A DNA stretch of 43,775 nucleotides from Mycobacterium intermedium. Its GTDB lineage: Bacteria; Actinomycetota; Actinomycetes; Mycobacteriales; Mycobacteriaceae. Position 1 is the stretch's first letter. The number at the start of each line of letters is the position of its first letter. The stretch spans positions 1 through 43,775 of the forward strand of contig NZ_MVHT01000056.1 in NCBI RefSeq assembly GCF_002086275.1. The letters are read 5' to 3'. The notes under the pieces were generated by a model that made no database searches, was not told where the DNA came from, and saw only the letters and a program-made list of their open reading frames with translations. Position numbers and translations under genes: made by a program. Below are positions 15,909-24,549 of this stretch, one piece after another.

Positions 15909-17177
15909 TTACACCGCGGACGCGGTGCGGCTCTCGACCCGACTGGACGCGTAGACCTCAGCCAGGAACTGCTCGACCGCCACCGCGGTGTGCGCGGCAC
16001 GTACCGACCCGAAGATGTCGAAAGCATGCTGCGCCCAGGGCAATTCGGCATACACGACCGGCTGACGGCTCACCTCCCGCAACCGCTTGACGAAGCTGCG
16101 GGCCTGCTCGACCGGGACCAGCGTGTCGTTGACGCCGTGCAGGACGAAGAAGGGCGGCGCATCTTCGGAGACATGCGTGATCGGTGACGCGAGGCGCAGC
16201 GGTTCTTCGATTTCCGCGCGGCTCAGCTTGAACACCCGCTTACCCACCACCGGCAGCAGCAGCGGATTCGAGGCTTCAGGGCGGGTGAAGTCGTACACGC
16301 CATAGAAGGGCACGGCCGCCTGCACCCGGGTGTCGGCGTCCTCAAAACCGGGCTGGAACCGCGGATCGTTAGGCGTAACGGCGGCAAGGGAAGACAGATG
16401 CCCGCCGGCCGAACCGCCGGTGATCGCGATCCAGTCCGGGTCGCCGCCGTACTCGGCGATGTGCTCCTTGACCCACGCGATGGCGCGCTTGACGTCGATG
16501 ATGTGGTCGGGCCAGGTCCAGCGCGGGCTCAGCCGGTAGTTGACCGACACGCAAATCCAGCCCAGCTCGGCCAGGTGACTCATCAACGGATGTGCCTGTC
16601 CCCGTTTGTCGCCCACCATCCAGGCGCCACCGTGGACCTGCAACAGCACCGGCGCCTTGCCGTTGCGGTCCAAGTCAGGCCGGCGCCAGATGTCGAGGCG
16701 GTTGCGCGACCCGTGCTCTCCGTAGCTGATGTTCCCGTCGTGGGTGTAGTCGCGATAAATCCGCATCATGCGGACGACGCCGGGCTTCTTCGCCGTGGCA
16801 CCGCCGGGCGCCGGCCGCTTCCACAGGTCGCCTGCCTCTTTGCGCCGGTCGGGGCCGAGTCCCTCGTCCAACGCCGCGGTCAACGTCTCGTCAGCCGAGC
16901 GCCCCAGGTGATGCAGACCCAGCAGGCCCAGCCACGACAGCACCGAGGCCACCCAGCTGAACCGACGGACGCGCGGCGGCATGTGGGGCGTGGCGGCGGC
17001 CAACGTAACCGCGTGAGCGCCCAGTGACGGCTTGGGCAGCTCCGAGGCCAACAGACCGTAGGCGAAGGCAGAGAGCGAGCCGTACCCGCGCTTGGCCAGC
17101 GGCCGGTAGCCGTTGGCTGTGTACGCCAACCCCAGCAGTGACGCGAGCGTGCCCAGCGCGGCCAACAATCGCTTCAT
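15909..17177 (-). CDS. Alpha/beta-hydrolase esterase (hormone-sensitive lipase family)
   Basis: A 422-residue carboxylesterase or lipase. The ATG at 17177 follows CGGAGGGACGACT, a strong ribosome site; an in-frame start 30 bases upstream lacks one. Residues 1-100 contain two hydrophobic stretches (LLAALGTLASLLGLAYTANG and FSWVASVLSWLGLLGLHHLG), suggesting membrane association. The catalytic domain has the oxyanion motif HGGAW (182-186), the nucleophile elbow GGSAGG (Ser256), and acid and base in HGVNDTLVP (Asp351) and AQHAFD (His384). Length and N-terminal architecture resemble LipM, LipO and LipQ of M. tuberculosis. The substrate is unknown. It lies 115 bases after dapC on the same strand, with a palindrome between. 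Confidence 0.88.
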   Translation of the reverse strand: MKRLLAALGTLASLLGLAYTANGYRPLAKRGYGSLSAFAYGLLASELPKPSLGAHAVTLAAATPHMPPRVRRFSWVASVLSWLGLLGLHHLGRSADETLTAALDEGLGPDRRKEAGDLWKRPAPGGATAKKPGVVRMMRIYRDYTHDGNISYGEHGSRNRLDIWRRPDLDRNGKAPVLLQVHGGAWMVGDKRGQAHPLMSHLAELGWICVSVNYRLSPRWTWPDHIIDVKRAIAWVKEHIAEYGGDPDWIAITGGSAGGHLSSLAAVTPNDPRFQPGFEDADTRVQAAVPFYGVYDFTRPEASNPLLLPVVGKRVFKLSRAEIEEPLRLASPITHVSEDAPPFFVLHGVNDTLVPVEQARSFVKRLREVSRQPVVYAELPWAQHAFDIFGSVRAAHTAVAVEQFLAEVYASSRVESRTASAV

Positions 17178-17220
17178 AGTCGTCCCTCCGTCGTCCAACC
17201 GCGGCACAATCTTAACTACC

Positions 17221-17282
17221 CGCGAGCAGACGCTAACTCGTACGAATCGGGCCGCTTTGGTACAAGTTTATGCCTGCTCGCG
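17221..17282 (-). terminator. Imperfect hairpin after dapC, same family as the element after cysNC
   Basis: Outer arms CGCGAGCAG (17221-17229) and CTGCTCGCG (17274-17282) are perfectly complementary, and pairing continues imperfectly inward (CTAACTCGTAC against GTACAAGTTTA). The GCGAGCAGACGC edge is the same as at 12041-12052. It lies 10 bases past the dapC stop, as the other copy lies 9-10 bases past cysNC. A terminator role is inferred from position. Confidence 0.55.
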
Positions 17283-17292
17283 AGCACAAAAG

Positions 17293-18381
17293 TTAGGTGA
17301 GGCGCGCGGCGGCCGTGGCGATGCGTTCGTCGCTGGCGGTCAACGCCGCCCGCACATGCCGAGCGCCGGCCGGACCGTAAAAGTGGCCGGGCGCCACCAG
17401 GATTCCGTGCTCTGCCAGCCAGGCCACACTGTCCGCGCACGGTTCGCCGCGGGTGGCCCACAGGTACAAACCAGCCTCGGAATGCTCGACGGTGAAGCCG
17501 GCACCACGCAGCGCCGGCAACAGGATCTCCCGCCGACGCGCGTAGCGCTCCCGCTGCACCTTCTCGTGATCGTCGTCATCCAGGGCTGCGACCATGGCGG
17601 CCTGCACGGGCGTCGGCACCATCATTCCGGCGTGTTTGCGTACCGCCAGCAGCTCGGCGACCAGTTCCGGATCCCCCGCGACGAAGCCGGCCCGGTAGCC
17701 GGCCAGCGACGACGTCTTGGACAGCGAGTGGATGGCCAGCAGCCCGCTGTGGTCGCCGTCGCAAACCGACGGATGCAACACCGACAGCGGTTCGGCGTCC
17801 CAGCTCAAACCCAGATAGCACTCGTCGGAAGCGACCAGGACCCCGCGGTCGCGGGCCCATCCGACCACCTTGCGCAGGTGGTCGACGCCGAGCACCCGAC
17901 CGGTCGGGTTGCTCGGCGAATTCAGGTAGACCAGGGTCGGGGTTTGCGGGCCCAACTGGGTCAACGAGTCAGCCCGCACCACCTGCGACCCGGCCAGCCG
18001 GGCGCCCACGTCGTAGGTCGGATACGCCAGTTCGGGTACCACGACGAGGTCGCCCGCGCCCAGACCCAGCAGAGTGGGCAACCAGGCGATCAGTTCCTTG
18101 GAGCCGATCACCGGCAGCACCGACGATTCGACCAGGCCGGTGATGCCGTACCGGCGGGCCAGCGCCGCTACCGCGGACTCACGCAGCGCCTTGGTGCCGG
18201 CGGTCGTCGGGTATCCCGGCGAGGAACTGGCCGCCGCGAGCGCATCCTGGATCAGCGGCGCCACCGGATCGACCGGGGTTCCGACCGACAGGTCGACGAT
18301 CCCGTCGGGATGGGCCCCGGCCAGCGCCTTCGCGTCGGTCAGGGTGTCCCAGGGAAACTCGGGCAGATCGGCCGAGACCAC
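17293..18381 (-). CDS. dapC: N-succinyldiaminopimelate aminotransferase (DapC type)
   Basis: Class I/II PLP-dependent aminotransferase, 362 residues, the length of Rv1178. In lysine and meso-DAP synthesis it would convert N-succinyl-2-amino-6-oxopimelate to N-succinyl-LL-DAP. Visible fold marks are YPTTAGTKALRESA, NSPSNPTGRV (Asn158), SDECYLGLSWD (Asp186), and the PLP lysine in HSLSKTSSLAGYR (Lys222). The start is GTG at 18381 (VVSADLPEFPWDTL). It follows fdxC by 38 bases on the same strand, an arrangement kept in M. tuberculosis. A hairpin follows the stop. H37Rv Rv0858c has also been called DapC, so the exact substrate assignment is moderate; the enzyme class is certain. Confidence 0.85.
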   Translation of the reverse strand: MVSADLPEFPWDTLTDAKALAGAHPDGIVDLSVGTPVDPVAPLIQDALAAASSSPGYPTTAGTKALRESAVAALARRYGITGLVESSVLPVIGSKELIAWLPTLLGLGAGDLVVVPELAYPTYDVGARLAGSQVVRADSLTQLGPQTPTLVYLNSPSNPTGRVLGVDHLRKVVGWARDRGVLVASDECYLGLSWDAEPLSVLHPSVCDGDHSGLLAIHSLSKTSSLAGYRAGFVAGDPELVAELLAVRKHAGMMVPTPVQAAMVAALDDDDHEKVQRERYARRREILLPALRGAGFTVEHSEAGLYLWATRGEPCADSVAWLAEHGILVAPGHFYGPAGARHVRAALTASDERIATAAARLT

Positions 18382-18419
18382 CCGGCGATGCCTGGGAAGC
18401 CGCGGCTTTTCGGACCCGC

Positions 18420-18743
18420 TCAGTCTTCGCCCTGCGGGGGCAGGTCCTTGACGACCTGCGGGTCGTTCTCGGTCAGTCCCACCTTGGCAGCGCCACCCGG
18501 CGAGCCCAACTCCTCAAAGAAGGCGGCGTTGATCTGCGTGTACTGACTCCACTGCTCGGGCACGTCGTCTTCGTAGTAGATCGCTTCGACAGGGCAGACC
18601 GGCTCGCAGGCACCGCAGTCGACGCATTCGTCGGGGTGGATGTACAGCATCCGGGCACCCTCGTAAATGCAGTCGACGGGACACTCTTCGATGCAGGCCT
18701 TGTCCTTGATGTCGACGCAAGGTTGGGCGATCGTGTACGTCAC
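18420..18743 (-). CDS. fdxC: 7Fe ferredoxin
   Basis: Soluble electron carrier of 107 residues. The first half has Cys9, Cys17, Cys21 and Cys25 (QPCVDIKDKACIEECPVDC) and the second the classic CVDCGACEPVCP (Cys40, 43, 46, 50), giving one [3Fe-4S] and one [4Fe-4S] cluster. The C-terminal extension QWSQYTQINAAFFEELGSPGGA is typical of actinobacterial FdxA/FdxC. It matches Rv1177 in length and position. It is the first gene of an fdxC-dapC unit and diverges from fadH. Physiological partners cannot be read from the sequence; cytochromes P450 and reductases are known partners of the family. Confidence 0.95.
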   Translation of the reverse strand: MTYTIAQPCVDIKDKACIEECPVDCIYEGARMLYIHPDECVDCGACEPVCPVEAIYYEDDVPEQWSQYTQINAAFFEELGSPGGAAKVGLTENDPQVVKDLPPQGED

Positions 18744-18979
18744 GGACGTCTCCTCAACGTTCCTCTAGTGCTGCTCAGTGTGGGCTGTGCTAGTCACGCA
18801 CGCCGCCGAGGCTGCTTCCCGGCGACAGGTTCGGTTACTGATACTAGACGTTGCACATACACCCTCAGCAATTGGCACACCCGTCGTTTCACGCACCATA
18901 TGCAGTTGGTTGCTTGGCAACGCCAGCCGCCTCTATGGTGCCCGAAAGGCGCTGCCCACTCGCGCCGAACGGAGAGGCC
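18744..18979. promoter_or_regulatory. Divergent promoter region between fdxC and fadH
   Basis: This 236-base interval carries promoters for both neighbours. On the plus strand TACTGATACTAGAC (about 18836-18849) holds candidate -10 hexamers, and GGAGAGG at 18971-18977 is the ribosome site for fadH. A GAGGAGACGTCC-type ribosome site sits just before fdxC on the minus strand. No gene fits here, whereas H37Rv has Rv1176c between these two genes. Confidence 0.4.
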
Positions 18980-21013
18980 ATGCTGAGCCCGTACCCCAAC
19001 CTGCTGTCGCCGCTGGATCTCGGCTGCACGACGTTGCGCAACCGGGTGGTCATGGGTTCCATGCACACCGGGTTGGAAGACCGGGCCGGTCACATCGACC
19101 AACTCGCCGAATACTTCGCCGAACGGGCCCGCGGGGGCGTCGGACTTATCGTTACCGGCGGCTATGCACCCAACCGCACCGGCTGGCTGCTGCCGTTCGC
19201 CGCGGAGCTGACCACCTCGACCCAGGCTCGCCGGCAGCGCAGAGTCACCCGCGCGGTGCACGATGCGGGCGGCAAGATCCTGCTGCAGATCCTGCATGCC
19301 GGCCGCTATGCCTTCCACCCACTTTCGGTGAGCGCATCGCCGATCAAGGCCCCGATAAACCCGTTTCGCCCGAGAGCCCTGTCGAACCGCGGCGTCGAAG
19401 GCACCATCGACGATTTCGTGCGGTGTGCGCTGCTGGCCCGCGACGCCGGTTATGACGGCGTCGAAATCATGGGCAGCGAAGGCTATCTGGTCAACCAGTT
19501 CCTGGCGCCGCGCACCAACAAGCGCACTGATCGCTGGGGCGGCACGCCCGCCAACCGCCGCCGCTTCCCGACCGAAATCGTGCGCCGCACCCGCGCGGCG
19601 GTGGGACCCGATTTCATCATCAGCTACCGGATGTCGATGGCCGATTACGTCGAGGACGGTCAGAGCTGGGACGAAATCGTCGCGCTGGCAACCGAAGTGG
19701 AGGCGGCGGGGGCGACCATCATCAATTCCGGGTTCGGCTGGCACGAGGCAAGGGTGCCGACGATCGTCACGTCGGTACCCAACAGCGCGTTCGTCGACAT
19801 CAGCAACGCGGTCGCACAGCACGTCAGCATTCCGGTGGTCGCGTCGAACCGGATCAACATGCCCGAAGCCGCCGAACAGATCCTGGCCGACACGCAGGTG
19901 CAGTTGATCTCGATGGCCAGGCCGCTACTCAGCGATCCGGAGTGGGTGCTCAAAGCGCAGTCCGACCGCGCCGAAGAGATCAACACCTGCATCGCCTGCA
20001 ACCAGGCCTGCCTGGACCATGTCTTCGTCAAAAAGACGGCGACGTGTCTGCTCAACCCGCGGGCAGGGCGCGAGACCAAATTGGTGTTGTCGCCGACGCG
20101 TCACGCTCGCTCGGTGGCGGTCGTCGGGGCCGGTCCCGCTGGGCTGGCCGCGGCCGTCAACGCCGCGCAGCGGGGCCATCGGGTGACCCTCTTCGAGGCC
20201 AACGAGTTCATCGGCGGCCAGTTCGACATGGCCCGGCGCATTCCCGGCAAAGAGGAGTTCGGCGAAACCATCCGATATTTCACCGCGATGCTGGCCAAGC
20301 ACGGCGTCGAGGTGCGGCTGGGTACCCGGGTGACGGCGGACGAGTTGACGGGGTACGACCCTCAGTTCGAGGCCGTAATTCTGGCCACCGGCGTGGCGCC
20401 ACGCGTGCCGCCCATCCCGGGCATCGACCACCCCAAAGTGCTGACCTACGCCGAGGCCATCACCGGCGCCAAACCGGTCGGCAAGAAGGTGGCCGTGGTC
20501 GGAGCCGGCGGCATCGGCTTCGACGTCAGCGAATTGCTGGCGACCGAAACTTCGCCGGTGAACGTCAAGGAATGGAAGGCCGAGTGGGGTGTTGCCGATC
20601 CGCAAGAGGCGCGCGGCGCCCTCACCACGCCCCGACCGGCGCCGTCCGCTCGCGAGATCTACCTGCTGCAACGCACCAAGGGGCCGCAAGGCAAGCGGCT
20701 GGGCAAGACCACCGGCTGGGTTCACCGCGCATCACTGCGGGCCAAGGGCGTGCACCAGTTGTCCGGGGTGAATTACGAGCAGATCGACGACGCCGGTCTG
20801 CACATCAGCTTCGGTTCGAAGCGGCAACGACGCCAGGTGCTCGCCGTCGACACCGTGGTGATCTGCGCCGGGCAGGAACCGGTGCGCGATCTGGAGGACG
20901 AACTGCGGTGCCGCGGCGTTGACCCACACATCATCGGCGGTGCGGCGTTGGCCGCCGAACTGGATGCGAAGCGGGCGATCAGGGAGGGCACCGAGTTGGC
21001 GGCTCGGCTTTAA
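18980..21013 (+). CDS. fadH: NADPH-dependent 2,4-dienoyl-CoA reductase
   Basis: Flavo-iron-sulfur enzyme of 677 residues that reduces 2,4-dienoyl-CoA during degradation of unsaturated fatty acids. Residues 1-370 form an Old Yellow Enzyme TIM barrel (PLDLGCTTLRNRVVMGSMHTGLE, LHAGRYAF, ILADTQVQLISMARPLLSDPEW). The [4Fe-4S] ligands follow in NTCIACNQACLDHVFVKKTATC (Cys337, 340, 344, 356), then an FAD/NADPH module with VVGAGPAGLAAA at 381-392 and VAVVGAGGIGFDV. The ATG at 18980 has GGAGAGG three bases upstream; the frame is open further upstream but without a ribosome site. Length agrees with Rv1175c (674). It is transcribed divergently from fdxC, a potential electron partner. Confidence 0.93.
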   Translation: MLSPYPNLLSPLDLGCTTLRNRVVMGSMHTGLEDRAGHIDQLAEYFAERARGGVGLIVTGGYAPNRTGWLLPFAAELTTSTQARRQRRVTRAVHDAGGKILLQILHAGRYAFHPLSVSASPIKAPINPFRPRALSNRGVEGTIDDFVRCALLARDAGYDGVEIMGSEGYLVNQFLAPRTNKRTDRWGGTPANRRRFPTEIVRRTRAAVGPDFIISYRMSMADYVEDGQSWDEIVALATEVEAAGATIINSGFGWHEARVPTIVTSVPNSAFVDISNAVAQHVSIPVVASNRINMPEAAEQILADTQVQLISMARPLLSDPEWVLKAQSDRAEEINTCIACNQACLDHVFVKKTATCLLNPRAGRETKLVLSPTRHARSVAVVGAGPAGLAAAVNAAQRGHRVTLFEANEFIGGQFDMARRIPGKEEFGETIRYFTAMLAKHGVEVRLGTRVTADELTGYDPQFEAVILATGVAPRVPPIPGIDHPKVLTYAEAITGAKPVGKKVAVVGAGGIGFDVSELLATETSPVNVKEWKAEWGVADPQEARGALTTPRPAPSAREIYLLQRTKGPQGKRLGKTTGWVHRASLRAKGVHQLSGVNYEQIDDAGLHISFGSKRQRRQVLAVDTVVICAGQEPVRDLEDELRCRGVDPHIIGGAALAAELDAKRAIREGTELAARL

Positions 21014-21332
21014 GGGGCCGTCCTTTTCGTGGCCCTTTGGGTGGCCCTATGCGTGGCCCTTTTCATGCCCGCCCGCCGCCCGCCAGGCAACGGTCTCGCG
21101 GCTGATGCGCCTAAGAATCCCGTTAGTTTTCGGGCGCCGTTCGCCCACGGCGAAATCCCGCCAAAATGCCCCTGACCAGCTAAGAGTTACGTATGAAAGG
21201 CGCCGTGCGATAACAGAAGCGATAGAGCAAGCCCGGGGGGCCTGGTAGCCTCGGTCAATGACGGCAACCCGCTGGGCATATGTCGTCGCCGCCGAAATAG
21301 ACGGTGCAATAGTTGGGGAAGGTGTCCACAAA

Positions 21333-21662
21333 ATGAGGTTGTCCAAGACGTTAGCGGCCGGTGTAGGCGGGTTGGCATTGTCGCTGACCGTGGGAGCCGG
21401 CATCGCCTCGGCAGATCCGATCGAGGATGCAATCAACACGACCTGCAATTACGGCCAGGTGATGGCCGCGCTCAACGCCACCGACCCGGCGGCGGCGGCG
21501 CAGCTGCAGGCCAGCCCGCTGGCGCGGGCGAAGGTGAGCGAGTTCCTGAGCTCCGGTCCGGCCGGCCGCCGGGCGATCCTGACGCAGCTGTCCGCCTACC
21601 CGGGCGCCCAGCAGTACGTCAACGACCTCGGCATCGTCGCGGGGTCCTGCAACAACTACTGA
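21333..21662 (+). CDS. TB8.4-like secreted protein
   Basis: Small exported protein of 109 residues, homolog of Rv1174c (TB8.4), a culture-filtrate T-cell antigen. The signal peptide MRLSKTLAAGVGGLALSLTV.. ends with IASA|D at residues 27/28. The mature part has NTTCNYGQVMAALNATDPAAAAQLQASP and ends VAGSCNNY; Cys38 and Cys106 could form a disulfide. The ATG at 21333 has a GGGAAGG ribosome site upstream; an earlier in-frame ATG at 21258 would bury the signal peptide. It lies between fadH and fbiC and is convergent with fbiC across a terminator. Biochemical function is unknown; it carries a haemophore-like (DUF732/heme-binding superfamily style) pattern of two conserved cysteines. Confidence 0.9.
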   Translation: MRLSKTLAAGVGGLALSLTVGAGIASADPIEDAINTTCNYGQVMAALNATDPAAAAQLQASPLARAKVSEFLSSGPAGRRAILTQLSAYPGAQQYVNDLGIVAGSCNNY

Positions 21663-21675
21663 GTTTGGTCCGCGG

Positions 21676-21722
21676 GCGCAACGCCGCGGCGAGGCTCTTT
21701 CCGAGCCGAGCTGGCGTTGCGC
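21676..21722. terminator. Bidirectional terminator between the TB8.4-like gene and fbiC
   Basis: Nested hairpin in the 68-base gap between convergent genes. The outer stem GCGCAACGCC (21676-21685) pairs perfectly with GGCGTTGCGC (21713-21722), and the inner stem GGCTC (21693-21697) pairs with GAGCC (21703-21707) around the loop TTTCC. The symmetry would work on both strands. Confidence 0.65.
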
Positions 21723-21730
21723 TCGCGGCT

Positions 21731-24355
21731 TTATGCCGCCAGTAATGAGTAGGTCGTCGTGCGCTGACGCGCGGGACGTCCGATCCCCTCGGCGATCGCC
21801 ACCAACTCAGCAACGGTCTTGGCGGACCCGTGTTCGGAGCCGGCCATCCGCGAGATCGTCTCCTCCATCAACGTGCCGCCCAAGTCGTTGGCGCCGCCGT
21901 TCAGCATCACCCGCGTGCGCTCGACGCCGAGTTTCACCCAGCTGGTCTGGATGTGAGAGATGCGCCCGTGCAGCATGATCCGCGCCAACGCGTGCACCGC
22001 CCGGTTGTCCCGGTGCGTCGGCCCCGGCCGTGCGGCGCCCGCCAGATACAGCGGCGAATTCTGGTGCACAAACGGCAGCGGCACGAACTCGGTGAAGCCA
22101 CCGGTCTGATCCTGGATGTTGCGCAGCACATTCAGGTGGGCCACCCAGTGCCGCGGACTGTCGACGTGGCCGTACATCATCGTTGACGACGACCGCAGGC
22201 CCACCTCGTGGGCGGTCGTCACGATCTCGATCCACAGCGACGTCGGCAGCTTGCCCTTGGTGAGCACCCAGCGCACCTCGTCGTCGAGAATCTCGGCGGC
22301 GGTGCCGGGGATGGTGTCCAGTCCGGCCTCGCGCAGCGCGATCAGCCATTCGCGAATGCTCAATCCGCTCTTGGTGACACCGTTGGCGATCTCCATCGGC
22401 GAGAACGCATGCACGTGCATCGACGGCACCCGGGCCTTGACCGCCCGCACCAGGTCGGCGTAGCCGGTGACCGGCAGTTCGGGGTCGATCCCACCCTGCA
22501 TGCACACCTCGGTCGCACCGGCGACGTGGGCCTCCCATGCGCGGTCGCCGACCTCCTCGGCCGAGAGCGAATACGCGTCCGCGTCGCCCTTGCGCTGAGC
22601 GAACGCGCAGAACCGGCAGCCGGTGTAGCAGATGTTGGTGAAATTGATGTTGCGGTTGACCACGAACGTCACGTCGTCGCCGACGGCATCGCGGCGAAGC
22701 GAATCGGCAAGTGCCACAACAGCTTCTAGGGCAGGCCCGTCAGCGGTGGCCAACGCCAGGTATTCGTCGTCGGTGCAACCGCCCGGGGAGCGTTCGGCCG
22801 ACCGCAGCGCGGCGAGCACATCGGTGTCGAGGCGCTCTGGCGCTTTGGCGCCTTGTGCCGCCAGGTCGTGCACCTGGGCACGAATCGATTCCCAGTCACC
22901 GAAAGCACTTTGCAGGTCGCTACGGGTTTCGGTGTTGCGCCCTTCGGTGTCGATCGCCGCATTGAGGTCCACCCGGCCGGACGACGCCACGTCGTCCGGT
23001 TCCTGCCACGGCATGCCTACCGGGTTGACATCGCGGGCGAACCCGGTTTCCGGATCCGCCAGCGCCACAACGTGTCCGCGCACCCGCGGGTCGATCCACG
23101 CCGCGCCGGCTTGCACGTATTTCGGCTGCGCGGTCAGCCGCTGCACGAGGTCGTATCCGGCTTCCGCGGTGACGGCGGCCAGATCATCCAAGGCCGGCCA
23201 AGGACGCTCGGGGTTGACGTGGTCGGGCGTCAGCGGCGACACGCCACCCCAGTCGTCGACGCCGGCGGCGATGAGCGCCAGGCATTCCTCTCGCGATACC
23301 AGGTTGGGCGGCGCTTGCACCCGCATGCCCGGCCCCAGCACCAGCCGGGCAACCGCGACCGTCGCCAGATAGTCCTCGATGCCGGCGTCGGGAACGGCGG
23401 CCATCGCGGTATGCGCCTTGGCCCGGAAGTTCTGCACGATCACCTCTTGGACGTGCCCGAACTCCTTGTGCAGCTTGCGAATTGCATGCAAGGTGTCGGC
23501 CCGTTCGGCCAATGTCTCGCCGATGCCGACCAGCAGACCGGTGGTGAACGGGATGGACAGCCGCCCGGCGTCGGTCAGCGCGCGCAGTCGTACGGCTGGG
23601 TCCTTGTCCGGGCTGCCGTAGTGCGCAAGCCCTTTCGTCTCGAAGAGACGTCGCGACGTCGTCTCCAGCATCATGCCCATCGACGGTGCGACCGGCTTGA
23701 GCCGCGACATCTCCGACCAGCTCATCACCCCGGGGTTCAGGTGCGGCAGCAGCCCGGTTTCCTCCAACACCCGAATCGCCATGGCGCGCACGTACGACAG
23801 CGTGGAGTCGTAGCCTCGCTCCTCAAGCCATTGGCGCGCCTCGGGCCAGCGCGCCTCGGGCCGGTCGCCGAGGGTGAACAACGCCTCCTTGCAACCGAGT
23901 TCGGCGCCGCGGCGGGCGACGTCGAGAATCTCGTCGGGCTCCATGTACATGCCCTGACCCTGGGCCCGCAGCTTGCCCGGCACGGTGACGAACGTGCAGT
24001 AGTGGCAGTTGTCGCGGCACAGATGGGTGACCGGAATGAAGACCTTGCGCGAATAGCTGATCGGCAGCCGGCCGTTGGGTCCGCGTCGGCCCGCCGACTC
24101 CAAGCCCGCGTCACGCACCCGCGCCGCGCTGGCACACAAATCGGCCAGGTCGTCGCCGCGCGCGGTCATCGCGACGGCCGCCTCGTCGACGTTGAGCACG
24201 ACACCGTCTCGCGCCCGTCGCAGCACCCGTCGTAACGCCGACGCGCTCACTGTCGGCGCAGTGGGGATGCTCGTAGGAGTGGGCAGCATTACGGGCGCCG
24301 CATGTTCCGGCACCGCATGGTCGGGCGGCTCCGGCGGCTCCGGCGTTAAAGGCAC
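21731..24355 (-). CDS. fbiC: 7,8-didemethyl-8-hydroxy-5-deazariboflavin (FO) synthase
   Basis: Bifunctional radical-SAM enzyme that makes FO, the chromophore of coenzyme F420, from tyrosine and the ribityl-diaminouracil intermediate. From GTG 24355 it has 874 residues. The N-terminal CofG-like half carries the cluster motif CRDNCHYC (Cys113, 117, 120) and the C-terminal CofH-like half CYTGCRFC (Cys576, 580, 583). The tail GRPARQRTTTYSLLAA closely matches Rv1173. H37Rv FbiC has 856 residues, so the start is uncertain: ATG 24289 would give 852. The residues before SASALRRVLRRARDG are Pro-rich and variable. It is convergent with the TB8.4-like gene and divergent from a PE gene. Confidence 0.93.
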   Translation of the reverse strand: MPLTPEPPEPPDHAVPEHAAPVMLPTPTSIPTAPTVSASALRRVLRRARDGVVLNVDEAAVAMTARGDDLADLCASAARVRDAGLESAGRRGPNGRLPISYSRKVFIPVTHLCRDNCHYCTFVTVPGKLRAQGQGMYMEPDEILDVARRGAELGCKEALFTLGDRPEARWPEARQWLEERGYDSTLSYVRAMAIRVLEETGLLPHLNPGVMSWSEMSRLKPVAPSMGMMLETTSRRLFETKGLAHYGSPDKDPAVRLRALTDAGRLSIPFTTGLLVGIGETLAERADTLHAIRKLHKEFGHVQEVIVQNFRAKAHTAMAAVPDAGIEDYLATVAVARLVLGPGMRVQAPPNLVSREECLALIAAGVDDWGGVSPLTPDHVNPERPWPALDDLAAVTAEAGYDLVQRLTAQPKYVQAGAAWIDPRVRGHVVALADPETGFARDVNPVGMPWQEPDDVASSGRVDLNAAIDTEGRNTETRSDLQSAFGDWESIRAQVHDLAAQGAKAPERLDTDVLAALRSAERSPGGCTDDEYLALATADGPALEAVVALADSLRRDAVGDDVTFVVNRNINFTNICYTGCRFCAFAQRKGDADAYSLSAEEVGDRAWEAHVAGATEVCMQGGIDPELPVTGYADLVRAVKARVPSMHVHAFSPMEIANGVTKSGLSIREWLIALREAGLDTIPGTAAEILDDEVRWVLTKGKLPTSLWIEIVTTAHEVGLRSSSTMMYGHVDSPRHWVAHLNVLRNIQDQTGGFTEFVPLPFVHQNSPLYLAGAARPGPTHRDNRAVHALARIMLHGRISHIQTSWVKLGVERTRVMLNGGANDLGGTLMEETISRMAGSEHGSAKTVAELVAIAEGIGRPARQRTTTYSLLAA

Positions 24356-24549
24356 TTTGGTGTAACTTCCCCGCGATCGAATTTCATCCGCGCGTCTCGA
24401 CAATCCAGATCCTGGCGCGTGCCATGTTGGCAACAGTAGCGACCGCCCGTTCCCGCCCGCGACCGACCGGCATCGAATTGGCCAGTTCGGCACCGCACAT
24501 AGCCGATCGCGATACCATACGCACAGGTCAAACAAGGGGTGGTTAAGGG

